NCBI GenBank assembly: GCA_021325255.1
Contig: JAJPHP010000082.1
Span: 1-64,000, forward strand
DNA: 64,000 nucleotides
DNA from: Nitrososphaerota archaeon
Lineage (GTDB): Archaea > Thermoproteota > Nitrososphaeria > Nitrososphaerales > CADDZS01
Direction of reading: 5' to 3'
Positions 27,043 through 36,417 of this stretch are shown here, one piece after another. Positions within the stretch are counted from its first letter, which is position 1. Every line of letters starts with the position of its first letter. The translations under genes and the position numbers were made by a program. The notes under the pieces are model-generated. The model had not been told where the DNA came from. It saw only the letters and a list, made by a program, of their open reading frames with translations, and did no database searches.

Positions 27043-29211
27043 TTACTCTTCTCTCTCCTCTTGGAGTTCAATGACAAGGTTGTAGTGAGAGTCGATCTTC
27101 GCATTCGCGCCTGCAGGCACAACTGCGGCGGATTCAATCTCTTGTACCAGAGTCGGTCCCTTCAAGGTATCCCCCTTTTTGAGAGAATACCTGTAGACCT
27201 TCTCGAATTTCCTGAATTTGTGCGATGTAGGATCAAAGGCCGTCCTCGTGCCTCTGCCAACAGTTTTGTGGAGCGATGACAGCTTCTCGCGAAACTCTTC
27301 TGGCGATGACTTCCTATTACTTACATTGTCATGTGCAGACATGACAGTTACCTTGAAAGAAACAATGTCTGCGTAAGGTGAAAAACCGCTGAGAGAGTAC
27401 TTTTGCCTATAATAATTCTCGAAAGTCTTGAATAGCAATTCGAATTCCTTATGCGTCGGCACTTCGCCGGGCAGGCTCACGGGGATCTCGTATCCCTGAC
27501 CGTGGTAACACATGTCCAACTTCCTGATAGCCGCTATCTCAGAGTCTCTTACTCCTGCAGATTTGAGAACCGACCTTCCTTTCTCAATCAGAGAATCGAA
27601 GGTGGAGCGGTATGATTCGTAATCAATGTCAGGGAGCTCTGCCCGCTTTGTCTGCGCAAGATCAATTGAAAGAGGGGTGACGATCAAGCCCTGGGCAGAC
27701 AGCACGCCAGCTCTAAGCGGCACGACGACCTTAGTCGCACTTAGCTTTCTTGCTATCCTCGCCGCATGTATCGGTCCCGCGCCTCCAAAGGGAACGAAGG
27801 AGTATTTTCTATAGTCGACGCCGATCTCCGAGGCATACAATCTGAACGCGGATGCGACATCTTCGTTCACGCGTTCGTAGATTGCCCAAGCTCCCTCCTC
27901 CAAGCCAAGGTCTGTGTTCTTGCAAATCTTTTCCTCGATCGATTTCCTCGCGAGCTCAACATTGAGTTTCATCGCGCCCCCGAGAAAGTAGTTCTCATCA
28001 AGGTAGCCGAGCACAAGATCGGAATCAGTTACGGTCGGTTCGGACCCTCCGAGGTCGTAGCAAGCGGGGCCGGGTTTCGCGCCTGCGCTCTCAGGACCGA
28101 CCCTGACTATTCCGAGTTTGTCTACCCTCGCAATGCTTCCTCCGCCTGACCCTATCTCTATCAAGCGCACGACTGGGATGCTTATCGGGATGCCACTGCC
28201 TCTGCGAAATTTGTCAAACCTAGCAGCCTCAAACTCGTAGGACTTTTCTACCTGCCACTCCTTGAGTACGCAACCTTTCGCAGTGGTGCCTCCCATGTCG
28301 AAGGAGAACGCCCCGCGTATGCGAAGCTCCTTTGCAATCTTTGCCACGACCGAGACGCCCGCGACGGGCCCGGATTCAAGAAGCAGGACCGGGACATTCT
28401 TTGCAACCTCGGTTTCAACGACCCCGCCTGAACAGGTCATGATGAGTAGTTTGCCCTTGAAACCGAGCTCAGAGAGTCTCGACGAGAGGTCGTCGATATA
28501 CTCTTTGATTATTGGCTTGATGTAGGCATCGACCACAGTGGTCGAAGTTCTCTCATACTCCCTCGCTTGGCTCGTCACCTCGTGCGAGGCCGAGACGGAG
28601 AGATCGGGAAAGTTCTTGCGCACAATCTCCCTTGCCCTAATTTCGTTCTTGGGATTGGCGTAGGAGTGAAGAAAAGTAATCGCTAGCGAGGAAATCTTTC
28701 TCTCCTCGGAGAGGAGCTCTCTGACCTTATCTGTTACTTCTACCTCATCGACTTCCTTCAAGACCTCTCCGGAGGCAAGCACTCGCTCAGAAATTCCGCG
28801 CCGGAGAAAGCGCGGTACGTAGGGGTCGGGTACCTGTAGCTTTAGGTCGTACTGGTTGTACCTCAGCCCCTTCCTGATGTCGAGTACGTCCTCAAAACCG
28901 CTCGTGGTGAGAAGTCCGGTGGTGCTCCCCTTCCGCTCGATTAGGGCGTTGGTTGCAAGCGTGGTTGCGTGAAGTATTTTATCGACCTGCCCGAGCTCCA
29001 CACCGTGAATTTCAGCCAACCTCTCAAGGCCCTCTAGTACGGCGTCGGCCGGCCTATCTGGAGTTGTAAGGACCTTTTCGGTAAAGAACCTCGACCCTTT
29101 CAAATCAGAGGCGACAAAGTCGGTGAAAGTGCCCCCAATGTCAACTCCGACGATATAGCGCACGCGAAACCGCACCTGTCTCCCTTGGGTTTTTGACAAT
29201 GGATGATGCAT
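27043..29211 (-). CDS. hyuA: Hydantoinase A / oxoprolinase alpha-type subunit
   Basis: A 722-aa HyuA-family subunit with an actin/hexokinase-like ATPase fold. Seen: YIVGVDIGGTFTDFVA near residue 20 (phosphate 1), HATTLATNALIERKG near 82, ARAYERTSTTVVDAY-type motif written as AREYERTSTTVVDAYIKP, SFDMGGTTAKGCV near 300 (phosphate 2) and FVPFGGAGPIHAA near 480. The complex couples ATP hydrolysis to opening of a cyclic amide or to carboxylation of a ketone. The first about 16 residues are basic and not conserved; an internal GTG just before RYIVG could be the real start. Partner HyuB is encoded directly downstream. Confidence 0.93.
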   Translation of the reverse strand: MHHPLSKTQGRQVRFRVRYIVGVDIGGTFTDFVASDLKGSRFFTEKVLTTPDRPADAVLEGLERLAEIHGVELGQVDKILHATTLATNALIERKGSTTGLLTTSGFEDVLDIRKGLRYNQYDLKLQVPDPYVPRFLRRGISERVLASGEVLKEVDEVEVTDKVRELLSEERKISSLAITFLHSYANPKNEIRAREIVRKNFPDLSVSASHEVTSQAREYERTSTTVVDAYIKPIIKEYIDDLSSRLSELGFKGKLLIMTCSGGVVETEVAKNVPVLLLESGPVAGVSVVAKIAKELRIRGAFSFDMGGTTAKGCVLKEWQVEKSYEFEAARFDKFRRGSGIPISIPVVRLIEIGSGGGSIARVDKLGIVRVGPESAGAKPGPACYDLGGSEPTVTDSDLVLGYLDENYFLGGAMKLNVELARKSIEEKICKNTDLGLEEGAWAIYERVNEDVASAFRLYASEIGVDYRKYSFVPFGGAGPIHAARIARKLSATKVVVPLRAGVLSAQGLIVTPLSIDLAQTKRAELPDIDYESYRSTFDSLIEKGRSVLKSAGVRDSEIAAIRKLDMCYHGQGYEIPVSLPGEVPTHKEFELLFKTFENYYRQKYSLSGFSPYADIVSFKVTVMSAHDNVSNRKSSPEEFREKLSSLHKTVGRGTRTAFDPTSHKFRKFEKVYRYSLKKGDTLKGPTLVQEIESAAVVPAGANAKIDSHYNLVIELQEEREE

Positions 29212-29365
29212 TGCAGATTAAAGGATTAGGAGGGAAGTGGAGCGAGGGGATGCACACCGCATGTTTCTTCTTTTTAACTGTAGAAAAAAGGGAACAGAGA
29301 TATTCTTCATCGAGTTCAAAGAAAATTCACACACCGTCAAAGGTTAATTAGCGATAGGTTGGTCA

Positions 29366-30436
29366 TTGCCGCACGTGAAGGGCACAATCAAGGGATTCGA
29401 CATCGCTCCGTTTGCGAGCGCAGAGGAAACACTTCGCTACGCCCTGCTCGCTGAAAAACACGGCGTGAGTGGATTCTGGCTCGGCGAGGGACTCCACGGA
29501 CGAAGCGCAACGGCCTTGCTCTCGGCCGTCGCAGTACAGACAAAGAAAATCCAGCTCGGCACCGCGATAATCGGTGTTTACAACAGGCATCCAGCAATCA
29601 TAGCGATGGAAGCCGCGACTATCGATGAGCTATCTGGTGGGAGGTTCAACATCGGGATAGGTGTGAACGTCTCCTCGCTCGTAAAACATGGCCTGGTGAG
29701 CGACGCCAAATCCGCAACGAAACAGAAACCATACGAAGCAATGAAGGACTCTGTAGAGATAATCAGGGGACTGCTCTCGGGCAAGAATACCGTATACCAC
29801 GGCCAGGTTTTCAGCCTGCCAGACCCAGGAAGTACCCTGAACTTTCACGGGTTCAGGCCTCTGAGGCCCAATCAACCACTGTACCTGGGGAGCAGGAGCC
29901 CGAAGATTTTGGAGCTGACCGGTCAAAAGGCTGACGGTGTAATTCTATCCAGGTCGCTCAGCGCGTCTGGGTCCTACGTCAAAGACAGCCTCAAGCATAT
30001 TTCGGACGGCGCGCGCAAGGCGGGAAGAAGTCTGGACGACCTTGTAATTGCGTCGAATCTCACTTTCTCTGTCTCGAAGGACTCTGAACTCGCAAAGAAC
30101 CATGTGAAGGAGGTCGTCGCTTTGTACGTCGCGGACCCGACGTTGACAGCGGAAAACCTCATGCTCCAGCACAGCAAGGTCAAACCCGAAGATCTCGAGC
30201 GGGTAAAGCAGGGATTGCGCCAGGGAGGGATGCACAGGGCCGCCGAGCTTGTTAGTCCTGAGATGATCGAAGAGTTTGCAATAGCGGGCAACGTGGATGA
30301 GTGCGTGGGCAAACTAGAGGAGCTCGGAGAGTTAGGCGTCCAGGTTCCAATCGCCTTTGACCTTATCGGCCCGAGACCCGAAGAAGCGATTGAGCTCATC
30401 GCAAAGGAGATAATGCCGAGGTTACTTGACTCTTAG
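29366..30436 (+). CDS. LLM-class (F420-type) oxidoreductase
   Basis: A 356-aa TIM-barrel protein of the luciferase-like monooxygenase superfamily. Seen: LRYALLAEKHGVSGFWLGEG, KIQLGTAIIGVYNRHPAIIA, TIDELSGGRFNIGIGV, the FRPLRPNQPLYLGSRSPKI strand and GQKADGVILS. The last parts contribute the flavin or F420 site, as in methylene-tetrahydromethanopterin reductases and F420-dependent dehydrogenases. In archaea F420 is the likely cofactor. TTG start. The gene lies alone between the divergent hyuA and the convergent molybdopterin gene, with stop codons overlapping the latter (sequence ttag at 30433-30436). A second LLM protein is at 47658. Confidence 0.9.
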   Translation: MPHVKGTIKGFDIAPFASAEETLRYALLAEKHGVSGFWLGEGLHGRSATALLSAVAVQTKKIQLGTAIIGVYNRHPAIIAMEAATIDELSGGRFNIGIGVNVSSLVKHGLVSDAKSATKQKPYEAMKDSVEIIRGLLSGKNTVYHGQVFSLPDPGSTLNFHGFRPLRPNQPLYLGSRSPKILELTGQKADGVILSRSLSASGSYVKDSLKHISDGARKAGRSLDDLVIASNLTFSVSKDSELAKNHVKEVVALYVADPTLTAENLMLQHSKVKPEDLERVKQGLRQGGMHRAAELVSPEMIEEFAIAGNVDECVGKLEELGELGVQVPIAFDLIGPRPEEAIELIAKEIMPRLLDS

Positions 30437-32706
30437 ATAGAAACAAGTCCGTTCGCAGTTTTGATACTCTGGAACATTTTTTCCAAGGATAGATCAGTTT
30501 CGTGGCATTCAACGCCTAAAGGAGAAAGCGCATCCTCGATTGCGTTGACGAGAGCCGCGTAGCCGCAAATGTTAGGGCTTTCGGACATTCCTTTGAACCC
30601 TCCGGGCATGCGCGAGGGCGTAGCGGTGTGCGCTATGGAAACATCGCCTGGCGCGTCCGTGGAGGAAGGAAGCAGATAATCCATAAATGTGCTCGAGAGG
30701 AGCTGCCCGTTGGCATCGTACCTTATCTCCTCGAGGAAGACTCCACCACTCACCTGAGCCACGCCGCCGTAAATCTGGCCATCTACCGCCTGAGGAGAGG
30801 CGACGTTTCCGCAATCCTCGACCACCGTGTATCTCAGTATCTTCGCTCTTCCTGTCGCCGGATCTACTTCCACTACTGGAATGTGCACCGTGTGAGAAAA
30901 TGAGTTGAACGGCCCTCTTTTTTCCGGTCTGAAAGTCGCGCTTGCCTCCAAGTTTGGCTTCAAGTTGGTTGGTAGGCTTCCGACAGCAGCATCCGCATAG
31001 AAGATTCGTGCAAGTTCCTTGATAGGCATGCGTTTCTCCGTAGAACCCTCTAGGAATACAACCCCGTTCTCGATTTTGATTTGCGAAACATCGCTCTTCC
31101 AGATGTAGGCTGCAGCCAAAGCGAGCTTCTCCTTAATCTTGTCCAAGCACTCGAGCACCGCGGGGAGTACAATCGGCGAAAACCTTGATGCCCTAACTCC
31201 GCAGTCGTACGGAGTGAGGCTGGTGTCGCCTTCAAGTAACTGAACGTCCTCGGGAGAGGTCCCAAGCTCCCTTGACACAAGCGCGGCCACGGCTAGGGCG
31301 TGTCCCGTCCCAATCGAGGCCGTCCCGAGCGAAATCGAAACCTTTCCCTCGCCGTCCATCCTTAACATGGCCGAGCCAAAATCCACTGGATCTGATTGAG
31401 CGTTACTGGTTCCGGGTACGCCGGTGTATGCGTTGACCGAAGAGGGTTCGATTGCAAGAGAAAGGCCGACGCCCACAAATTTACCGTGCCCACGCAACTT
31501 CCTTTGCTCTTTTCTAAACTCGTGATAGCCAGAGACCTCAAGAGCCGCTTCAAGCGCCTTTGAATAGTCCGCCTCGTCGTAGACCAACCCGAGCGCGGTC
31601 TGGAAAGGCTCGTCCCGCAAGCGGATCAGATTTCGACTTCTGATCTCAAGAGGGTCGATGTGTAATTCCCTTGCAGCGATGTCGAGCAGCCTCTCGACCA
31701 CGAATGTTCCATTCTCCGATCCAAACCCCCTGAACGGGCCGTACGGACACTTGTTAGTGAGGACGACCTTGCCCTCGAAATCAATAGCTCTCGTCCTGTA
31801 GGGTCCTTGTAGCGCGTGCGCCGCCGTGAGCACCTGCCCGCTTATTCTGGTGTCGAGGTAGGCTCCGGCATTGACCACCGCCCTATCTCTAATTCCTAGA
31901 AGTTCGCCATCTGAAGCAAACGCGGCCTCTGCATAATGGGTCTGCTCTCTCGCCTGAGGAGACGACGCAATCGACTCAGATCTTGTTTCGACCCACTTCA
32001 CCGGCCTTCCACATAGCTTAGAGAGGATACAGACAACTATGTACTCCGGCGGAAGCTGTAGCTTTGCCCCGAATCCTCCTCCGATGTCGGGAGCAACGAC
32101 CCTGACCAGTTTCTCCTCTATTCCGAGCATCTGTGCCAGGTGCCCGCGCATTATGAAAGGTATCTGAGTCGAAGCCCAGACGCTGAGGGCGCCTGAACCT
32201 GAATCGAAACTTGCAACTATTCCCCTGGGCTCCATTGGGGTGGGGGAGTGCCTGTGCATTCTGAACCGCTTCTTCACGATAAAGCGCGCCTTGCGAAAGG
32301 CCTCTTCGATATCGCCGCCGCTCATCTTGATTGAGAGCGCTAGGTTCCCTCCAAGCTCTTCGTGGACAAGAGGCGCAACATGTTCCAGAGCCTTCTCGGC
32401 GTCCATGACCACCGGTAGGGTCTCATAATCAGCTTCGATGGATTCAAGGGCATCCTCGAGTTGACTTCTGCTTTCACACACAACCGCTGCGACAGGTTCG
32501 CCCAAGAACGCAACATTATCCCCGGCAAGACACTTCCACTCGGGTATCCTTGCTTCTCCTTGTGTATAGAGGTACGCCGGAAGAGCCGAAGTATACTTTC
32601 CGATCTCCTTTCCTGTTAGTTTGACGATCAGGTCCCGTTGCGCAAAATCGATCTTTCGTATCCTAGCATGCGCATAAGGGCTTCTAACAAAACCGGCGTA
32701 AGCCAT
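30433..32706 (-). CDS. Xanthine/aldehyde oxidase-family molybdopterin-binding subunit (N-terminus frameshifted)
   Basis: Second molybdenum-hydroxylase large subunit, 757 aa from ATG 32706. Seen: the cofactor loop DIGGGFGAK near residue 215, GPFRGFGSENGTFVVERLLD, GTGHALAVAALVSRELG and GGFKGMSESPN with the probable active-site Glu. The gene really begins further upstream: GTG 32786 opens VGVTYRRDTRSI, the family's N-terminal block, then a one-base loss near 32750 shifts to the frame of LKGTATFVDDISFPRM, which runs into ATG 32706. So the protein as predicted lacks about 27 conserved residues. A ctttaag TATA-like box about 45 bp before 32786 supports this. No FAD or [2Fe-2S] subunit gene is nearby. 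Confidence 0.9.
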   Translation of the reverse strand: MAYAGFVRSPYAHARIRKIDFAQRDLIVKLTGKEIGKYTSALPAYLYTQGEARIPEWKCLAGDNVAFLGEPVAAVVCESRSQLEDALESIEADYETLPVVMDAEKALEHVAPLVHEELGGNLALSIKMSGGDIEEAFRKARFIVKKRFRMHRHSPTPMEPRGIVASFDSGSGALSVWASTQIPFIMRGHLAQMLGIEEKLVRVVAPDIGGGFGAKLQLPPEYIVVCILSKLCGRPVKWVETRSESIASSPQAREQTHYAEAAFASDGELLGIRDRAVVNAGAYLDTRISGQVLTAAHALQGPYRTRAIDFEGKVVLTNKCPYGPFRGFGSENGTFVVERLLDIAARELHIDPLEIRSRNLIRLRDEPFQTALGLVYDEADYSKALEAALEVSGYHEFRKEQRKLRGHGKFVGVGLSLAIEPSSVNAYTGVPGTSNAQSDPVDFGSAMLRMDGEGKVSISLGTASIGTGHALAVAALVSRELGTSPEDVQLLEGDTSLTPYDCGVRASRFSPIVLPAVLECLDKIKEKLALAAAYIWKSDVSQIKIENGVVFLEGSTEKRMPIKELARIFYADAAVGSLPTNLKPNLEASATFRPEKRGPFNSFSHTVHIPVVEVDPATGRAKILRYTVVEDCGNVASPQAVDGQIYGGVAQVSGGVFLEEIRYDANGQLLSSTFMDYLLPSSTDAPGDVSIAHTATPSRMPGGFKGMSESPNICGYAALVNAIEDALSPLGVECHETDLSLEKMFQSIKTANGLVSI

Positions 32707-32990
32707 TCTTGGGAAGGAAATGTCGTCAACGAAAGTGGCTGTGCCTTTCAGATGCTTCTCGTATCCCGACGATATGTTACTCCCACCAACTCGTATCGGT
32801 TCGGCTAATGAAGGAAGCTATGCTTTGTTTTTCTTCTTAAAGAATTTTCACATTCTGTTTGCTTTGCATTGGTTAAAGTGTGGGGCCGCATAACTAGCCA
32901 CGAATAGATAGATCGACAAGCTTTGAATGAAGAGGGAAAGTGCCGCAGTTCAATCTCCTTCGCATCAAGAGGAGGATTTGTGCTGCAGGC

Positions 32991-34325
32991 TTAGGATGCT
33001 CGCAGTGCCTCAACCGGTGGCAGCCTTGAGGCACGCCAAGCAGGCAAGAGGCCAGCTAACCCACCGACCACCGTAGCCAGTCCGATTGCAAGAAGCAAGA
33101 GCTCCGGACTCAACGCGGGTGTAATGGAGATTGATGGACTGCTCGAGGCCGACGATACAAAGCCTCCGCCAGCTGCAAATCTCGTACCGCCGCCTACAGC
33201 GCCGGTACCTGGAATCCGGGTCCCCGAGCCCTGAAGGAGCGTGACTATTAGGAAGGAAAATGCCGATCCGGCAGCTGCGCCGATTACGCCTCCGAGGAAA
33301 CCTGTGACCAGCGCTTCCGAGATGAAGCTCAGCATGATCGTTCTAGAGTTCGCCCCAAGCGCCTTCAGTATCCCTATCTCCTTCGTCCTCTCAAGCACCG
33401 AGGTGAACTCTGTAGTCATTATTGCGATGAACGCAACGAGCACCGAGATGCCTCCGACCGCCTCGAGAAGTGTACTGGTTGATTGAGTGACCGACTGGAT
33501 GGTCGAGAGTATCGAAGTCACGGACGTTACCCTGACGTTTGTCCCGAATAGGTTTGTGAGCTCCGATTCCACCTGATTCACGACGGAAGCACTCGAGGCC
33601 ACGACCATTACTCCGCTGTACGAGTAGCTGTGCAATAGAGCCTCTCCCGTAGCAAGGGGGATGAACACCGCTTCGTCGGGGTTGAGGAAGAATCCCTGCC
33701 CAAAGGAGTTGTAAATGCCGCGCACAATGAATGATTTTGAGGCGGATGACGAACTTTGAGTTTGAGCCTGAGGGCCGAAGCTCGCCCCCCTGCCTAGAGT
33801 TGAAATTGAGAGTATCTGGTTGAGCGTAAGATTAGAGGCCCCACTCAAATTCGGGAAGGCAACAGAGTGCCCTACTATGGCCCCACTGAGATCCGAGCTG
33901 CTCGGGAGAGATCCATATTCTATGCTCAAGCTCGGAAACACGGAAGTCAGCTTCGATAGATCCGTGGCAACAATCTGCACAGACACCGACTCGCCGCCCT
34001 GATTTACCGATCCGCTCAGCATTTGATAGGGCAGTGCGGCTGAGACGCCTAGCTGCGATTGAATTTCCCCTAGATTACTCTGCGTCAGGCTAAATCCACG
34101 GGCGGTCGAACTCACGAAGATGGTCGTCGCACCGAGTTTATCAAACTGAGCAGAAGCTGCGTTACTGTAGCCCTGAGTCGCGGCGACCAGCGACACAATC
34201 GTAGCCGGCCCGATTACTATGCCTATTATTGTCAGAGCCGTCCGGAGCCTTCGGTCGGTCATCGCGCGGAGCGCAAAGACAAACTGGTCTTTTACTCTCA
34301 AAAGGCCTTCAGGCGCCACCCACAC
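32991..34325 (-). CDS. ABC transporter permease, MacB/FtsX type
   Basis: A 444-aa permease with the MacB topology: one N-terminal membrane helix (LRTALTIIGIVIGPATIVSL), an extracytoplasmic domain of about 230 residues (rich in Ser, Gln and small residues), then three C-terminal helices (GGISVLVAFIAIMTTEFTSV; ALVTGFLGGVIGAAAGSAFS; LLLLAIGLATVVGGLAGLLP) with the coupling motif RTKEIGILKALGA and the terminal LPAWRASRLPPVEALRAS. Between helices three and four there is a Gly/Ser-rich insertion not common in the family. It is the last gene of a four-gene minus-strand operon with an ATPase and a large surface protein. Likely function: export or mechanotransmission driven by the ATPase at 36418. Confidence 0.92.
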   Translation of the reverse strand: MWVAPEGLLRVKDQFVFALRAMTDRRLRTALTIIGIVIGPATIVSLVAATQGYSNAASAQFDKLGATTIFVSSTARGFSLTQSNLGEIQSQLGVSAALPYQMLSGSVNQGGESVSVQIVATDLSKLTSVFPSLSIEYGSLPSSSDLSGAIVGHSVAFPNLSGASNLTLNQILSISTLGRGASFGPQAQTQSSSSASKSFIVRGIYNSFGQGFFLNPDEAVFIPLATGEALLHSYSYSGVMVVASSASVVNQVESELTNLFGTNVRVTSVTSILSTIQSVTQSTSTLLEAVGGISVLVAFIAIMTTEFTSVLERTKEIGILKALGANSRTIMLSFISEALVTGFLGGVIGAAAGSAFSFLIVTLLQGSGTRIPGTGAVGGGTRFAAGGGFVSSASSSPSISITPALSPELLLLAIGLATVVGGLAGLLPAWRASRLPPVEALRAS

Positions 34326-34338
34326 ACGCTAACCGGTA

Positions 34339-36384
34339 TCAGACGACTCCAGAGTCTGCGCCGCGATTTTGCCGCCTTCTTCGCCTGACGAATATCGCAC
34401 CGGCCAGTGCGGCAACTACGATCAGCGCAACCATTGCGTACAGGGTGATGAGCACGAGGCCCTCGCCGGACGGGTTCACCGTCGAACCTGTCGAAGGCTG
34501 GGAAATTGAGAACGCGGGTTGTAGCGTTGCGGTCGTGTTTTGAGCAAAAGCAAGCTGGTCCCCAAAGCTGTCCTTGTATATGATGACCAGAGTGACGAGA
34601 GCTGCGGTCGCAGAATTCCTCGAAGAGTAGGGCACAGTGGCTGTGAATGGAACCGGCGTGTTGGGGTCGACCTCCCCTATGTATGCGCTAGGAGAAGATG
34701 ATGATTCTGATTTTGAGGTAAAGTTGGTGAATCCACTTGCGCTCGCGTAGTAAGCGATGGCGGTGCCTTCATTGAGAAGCGTCCCGCTCACAGTCAAGTT
34801 TCCCGACCCCTGGGTCACCTGTTCATCCTGTATCACAAAGTCTATTGTCCCTGTTAAGATGAAGCCGACCTGTACCGTCTGGGTACTTGAGACGCCGTAC
34901 GCGTTGGTGTATGTAACGGAAACGCTCCCTCCGTATGCTCCCACCGTTGCGGACGGCGACGTGACAATCGTGGCTTCATACACCATGCTGGCATTCTGCG
35001 CAACCTGTCCACCGTCCTGTGTATAGGAGGAGTTTGACATGACCACGAGCGGTTGTGCTACAGTCAGAGAAAAAGTGGGGTTGTAGATCGGCGTCTTGCC
35101 CGTGTTGGTAATCAAGAACGAAACAGTCGAGGGCATGCCGCTCGTGAGGTGGTCGCTCACGCTGGTGACGGAAATGGAAGTGCCGACGGAGGGACTAGCC
35201 ACATAGAGTCCCACGCTTGTGGAAGAAGTGCTGCTCGCGTCTGATCCCGCGACAAAGTAGTTTGTTGAAAGAGAGAGAGTAACCGGAGTGTTGGATGCGG
35301 AGGCCGAGACAAATACGCTGAGCTCTAGCATGGTGGATGAACCCGCTGTGAGGTTTGGCAGCGTCTGAGGTTGCGATAATACACTCACAGAGGATGGCGT
35401 GACAGAGACCTGAGTCGAAATTTGAGTGAGTGTCTGGGTTCCCTCGTTTGTTACGACCAGGGAAACATTGTTGACCTGTCCGGGGGTGAGCGACTCTTGC
35501 GAAGCTCTGTAGGCTATGTTTGCTCCCGCTCCGAGCGATCCCACGAAGAAACCCAGAGTCTGACTCTTGGACTGCGTGTTGTCGTAGGCGTCAAGGTATG
35601 AGTTCGTAAGCGTGAGTGTAATCGAGGATCCAGCCGCCGATGCGCTGACGTACATTTGTATAGTTTGATATGTAGTGGAATTCGCGGGCAGGCTTTGAAC
35701 CACTGGAAGCTGGTTCAGAACGCTGACCGCCTGAGAGTTTCCCGAGGATACCGTTGTGGAAATGTTTGATGCATTGCCGTCCCCAGAGTTGTTAAGACTT
35801 AGTGTTACGTAGTTGACCTCTCCGGGGATTAGTTCGATGTCCTGCGTAGCGTAGTTGAGCTTGGAATCACCGTTGAAAGTCACGGTGATATTGGTGTTCT
35901 GAGTGAGGGCTACTTCGGGCATGGAAGAGGAGTTTGAGAGAATAACATACCACTGGATTTCGATAGGAAATACGTACGTGCCAAGAGAAAGATTCTGAGA
36001 GAGATCTAGGTTGGTCTGAATCTGAAATATCTGCCCTTGCGAGAGCCTGCTAGGGTAGTACGCCGTTGCGTTGTTAGAACCCTGGACTGCTCCGCCTGAT
36101 GCGCTGCTGAAACCGGCCGGTAGCTTGATCTCGAATGAGGCTGAGACGGCCTGGTATGGATACAGGTATTGAAGGCTGATTGTGAGGGGAACATCCTGGT
36201 CTCCGGGTCCGGGCTCCGACGCGGTTGTGCTCGTCCCCCACTGCGAGCCAATTGGCTGAAAACCGACAGTTCCTGATTGCGCGCTCGCTCGCGTGGAAGT
36301 TTGTTCAAAAGCGTACGGCGCCAAAAGAAGCGAGGACACCACGAAGAAGATGGTAATGGCGCAAGCAAGTTTTCTGAATCGCAT
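34339..36384 (-). CDS. Cell-surface protein with CARDB/NEW3-type beta domains
   Basis: A 681-aa exported protein: signal peptide at residues 1-35 (LACAITIFFVVSSLLLAPYA), then several Ig-like repeats rich in Thr, Ser, Asn and Val. Recurrent elements are of the kind LTPGQVNNVSLVVTNEGTQT, LTSGMPSTVSFLITNTGKTP and TQGSGNLTVSGTLLNEGTAI, which are CARDB/COG1361-type. A C-terminal membrane helix (GLVLITLYAMVALIVVAALA) is followed by RRRRR. Many N-x-S/T sites suggest N-glycosylation. It lies between the ATPase and the MacB-like permease with 13-33 bp gaps, so it is probably the surface adaptor of that exporter, comparable in position to periplasmic adaptor proteins of bacteria. Confidence 0.87.
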   Translation of the reverse strand: MRFRKLACAITIFFVVSSLLLAPYAFEQTSTRASAQSGTVGFQPIGSQWGTSTTASEPGPGDQDVPLTISLQYLYPYQAVSASFEIKLPAGFSSASGGAVQGSNNATAYYPSRLSQGQIFQIQTNLDLSQNLSLGTYVFPIEIQWYVILSNSSSMPEVALTQNTNITVTFNGDSKLNYATQDIELIPGEVNYVTLSLNNSGDGNASNISTTVSSGNSQAVSVLNQLPVVQSLPANSTTYQTIQMYVSASAAGSSITLTLTNSYLDAYDNTQSKSQTLGFFVGSLGAGANIAYRASQESLTPGQVNNVSLVVTNEGTQTLTQISTQVSVTPSSVSVLSQPQTLPNLTAGSSTMLELSVFVSASASNTPVTLSLSTNYFVAGSDASSTSSTSVGLYVASPSVGTSISVTSVSDHLTSGMPSTVSFLITNTGKTPIYNPTFSLTVAQPLVVMSNSSYTQDGGQVAQNASMVYEATIVTSPSATVGAYGGSVSVTYTNAYGVSSTQTVQVGFILTGTIDFVIQDEQVTQGSGNLTVSGTLLNEGTAIAYYASASGFTNFTSKSESSSSPSAYIGEVDPNTPVPFTATVPYSSRNSATAALVTLVIIYKDSFGDQLAFAQNTTATLQPAFSISQPSTGSTVNPSGEGLVLITLYAMVALIVVAALAGAIFVRRRRRQNRGADSGVV

Positions 36385-36417
36385 TCTGTTTTCTCTCTGT
36401 TCCCCCTTTTTCCTTTC

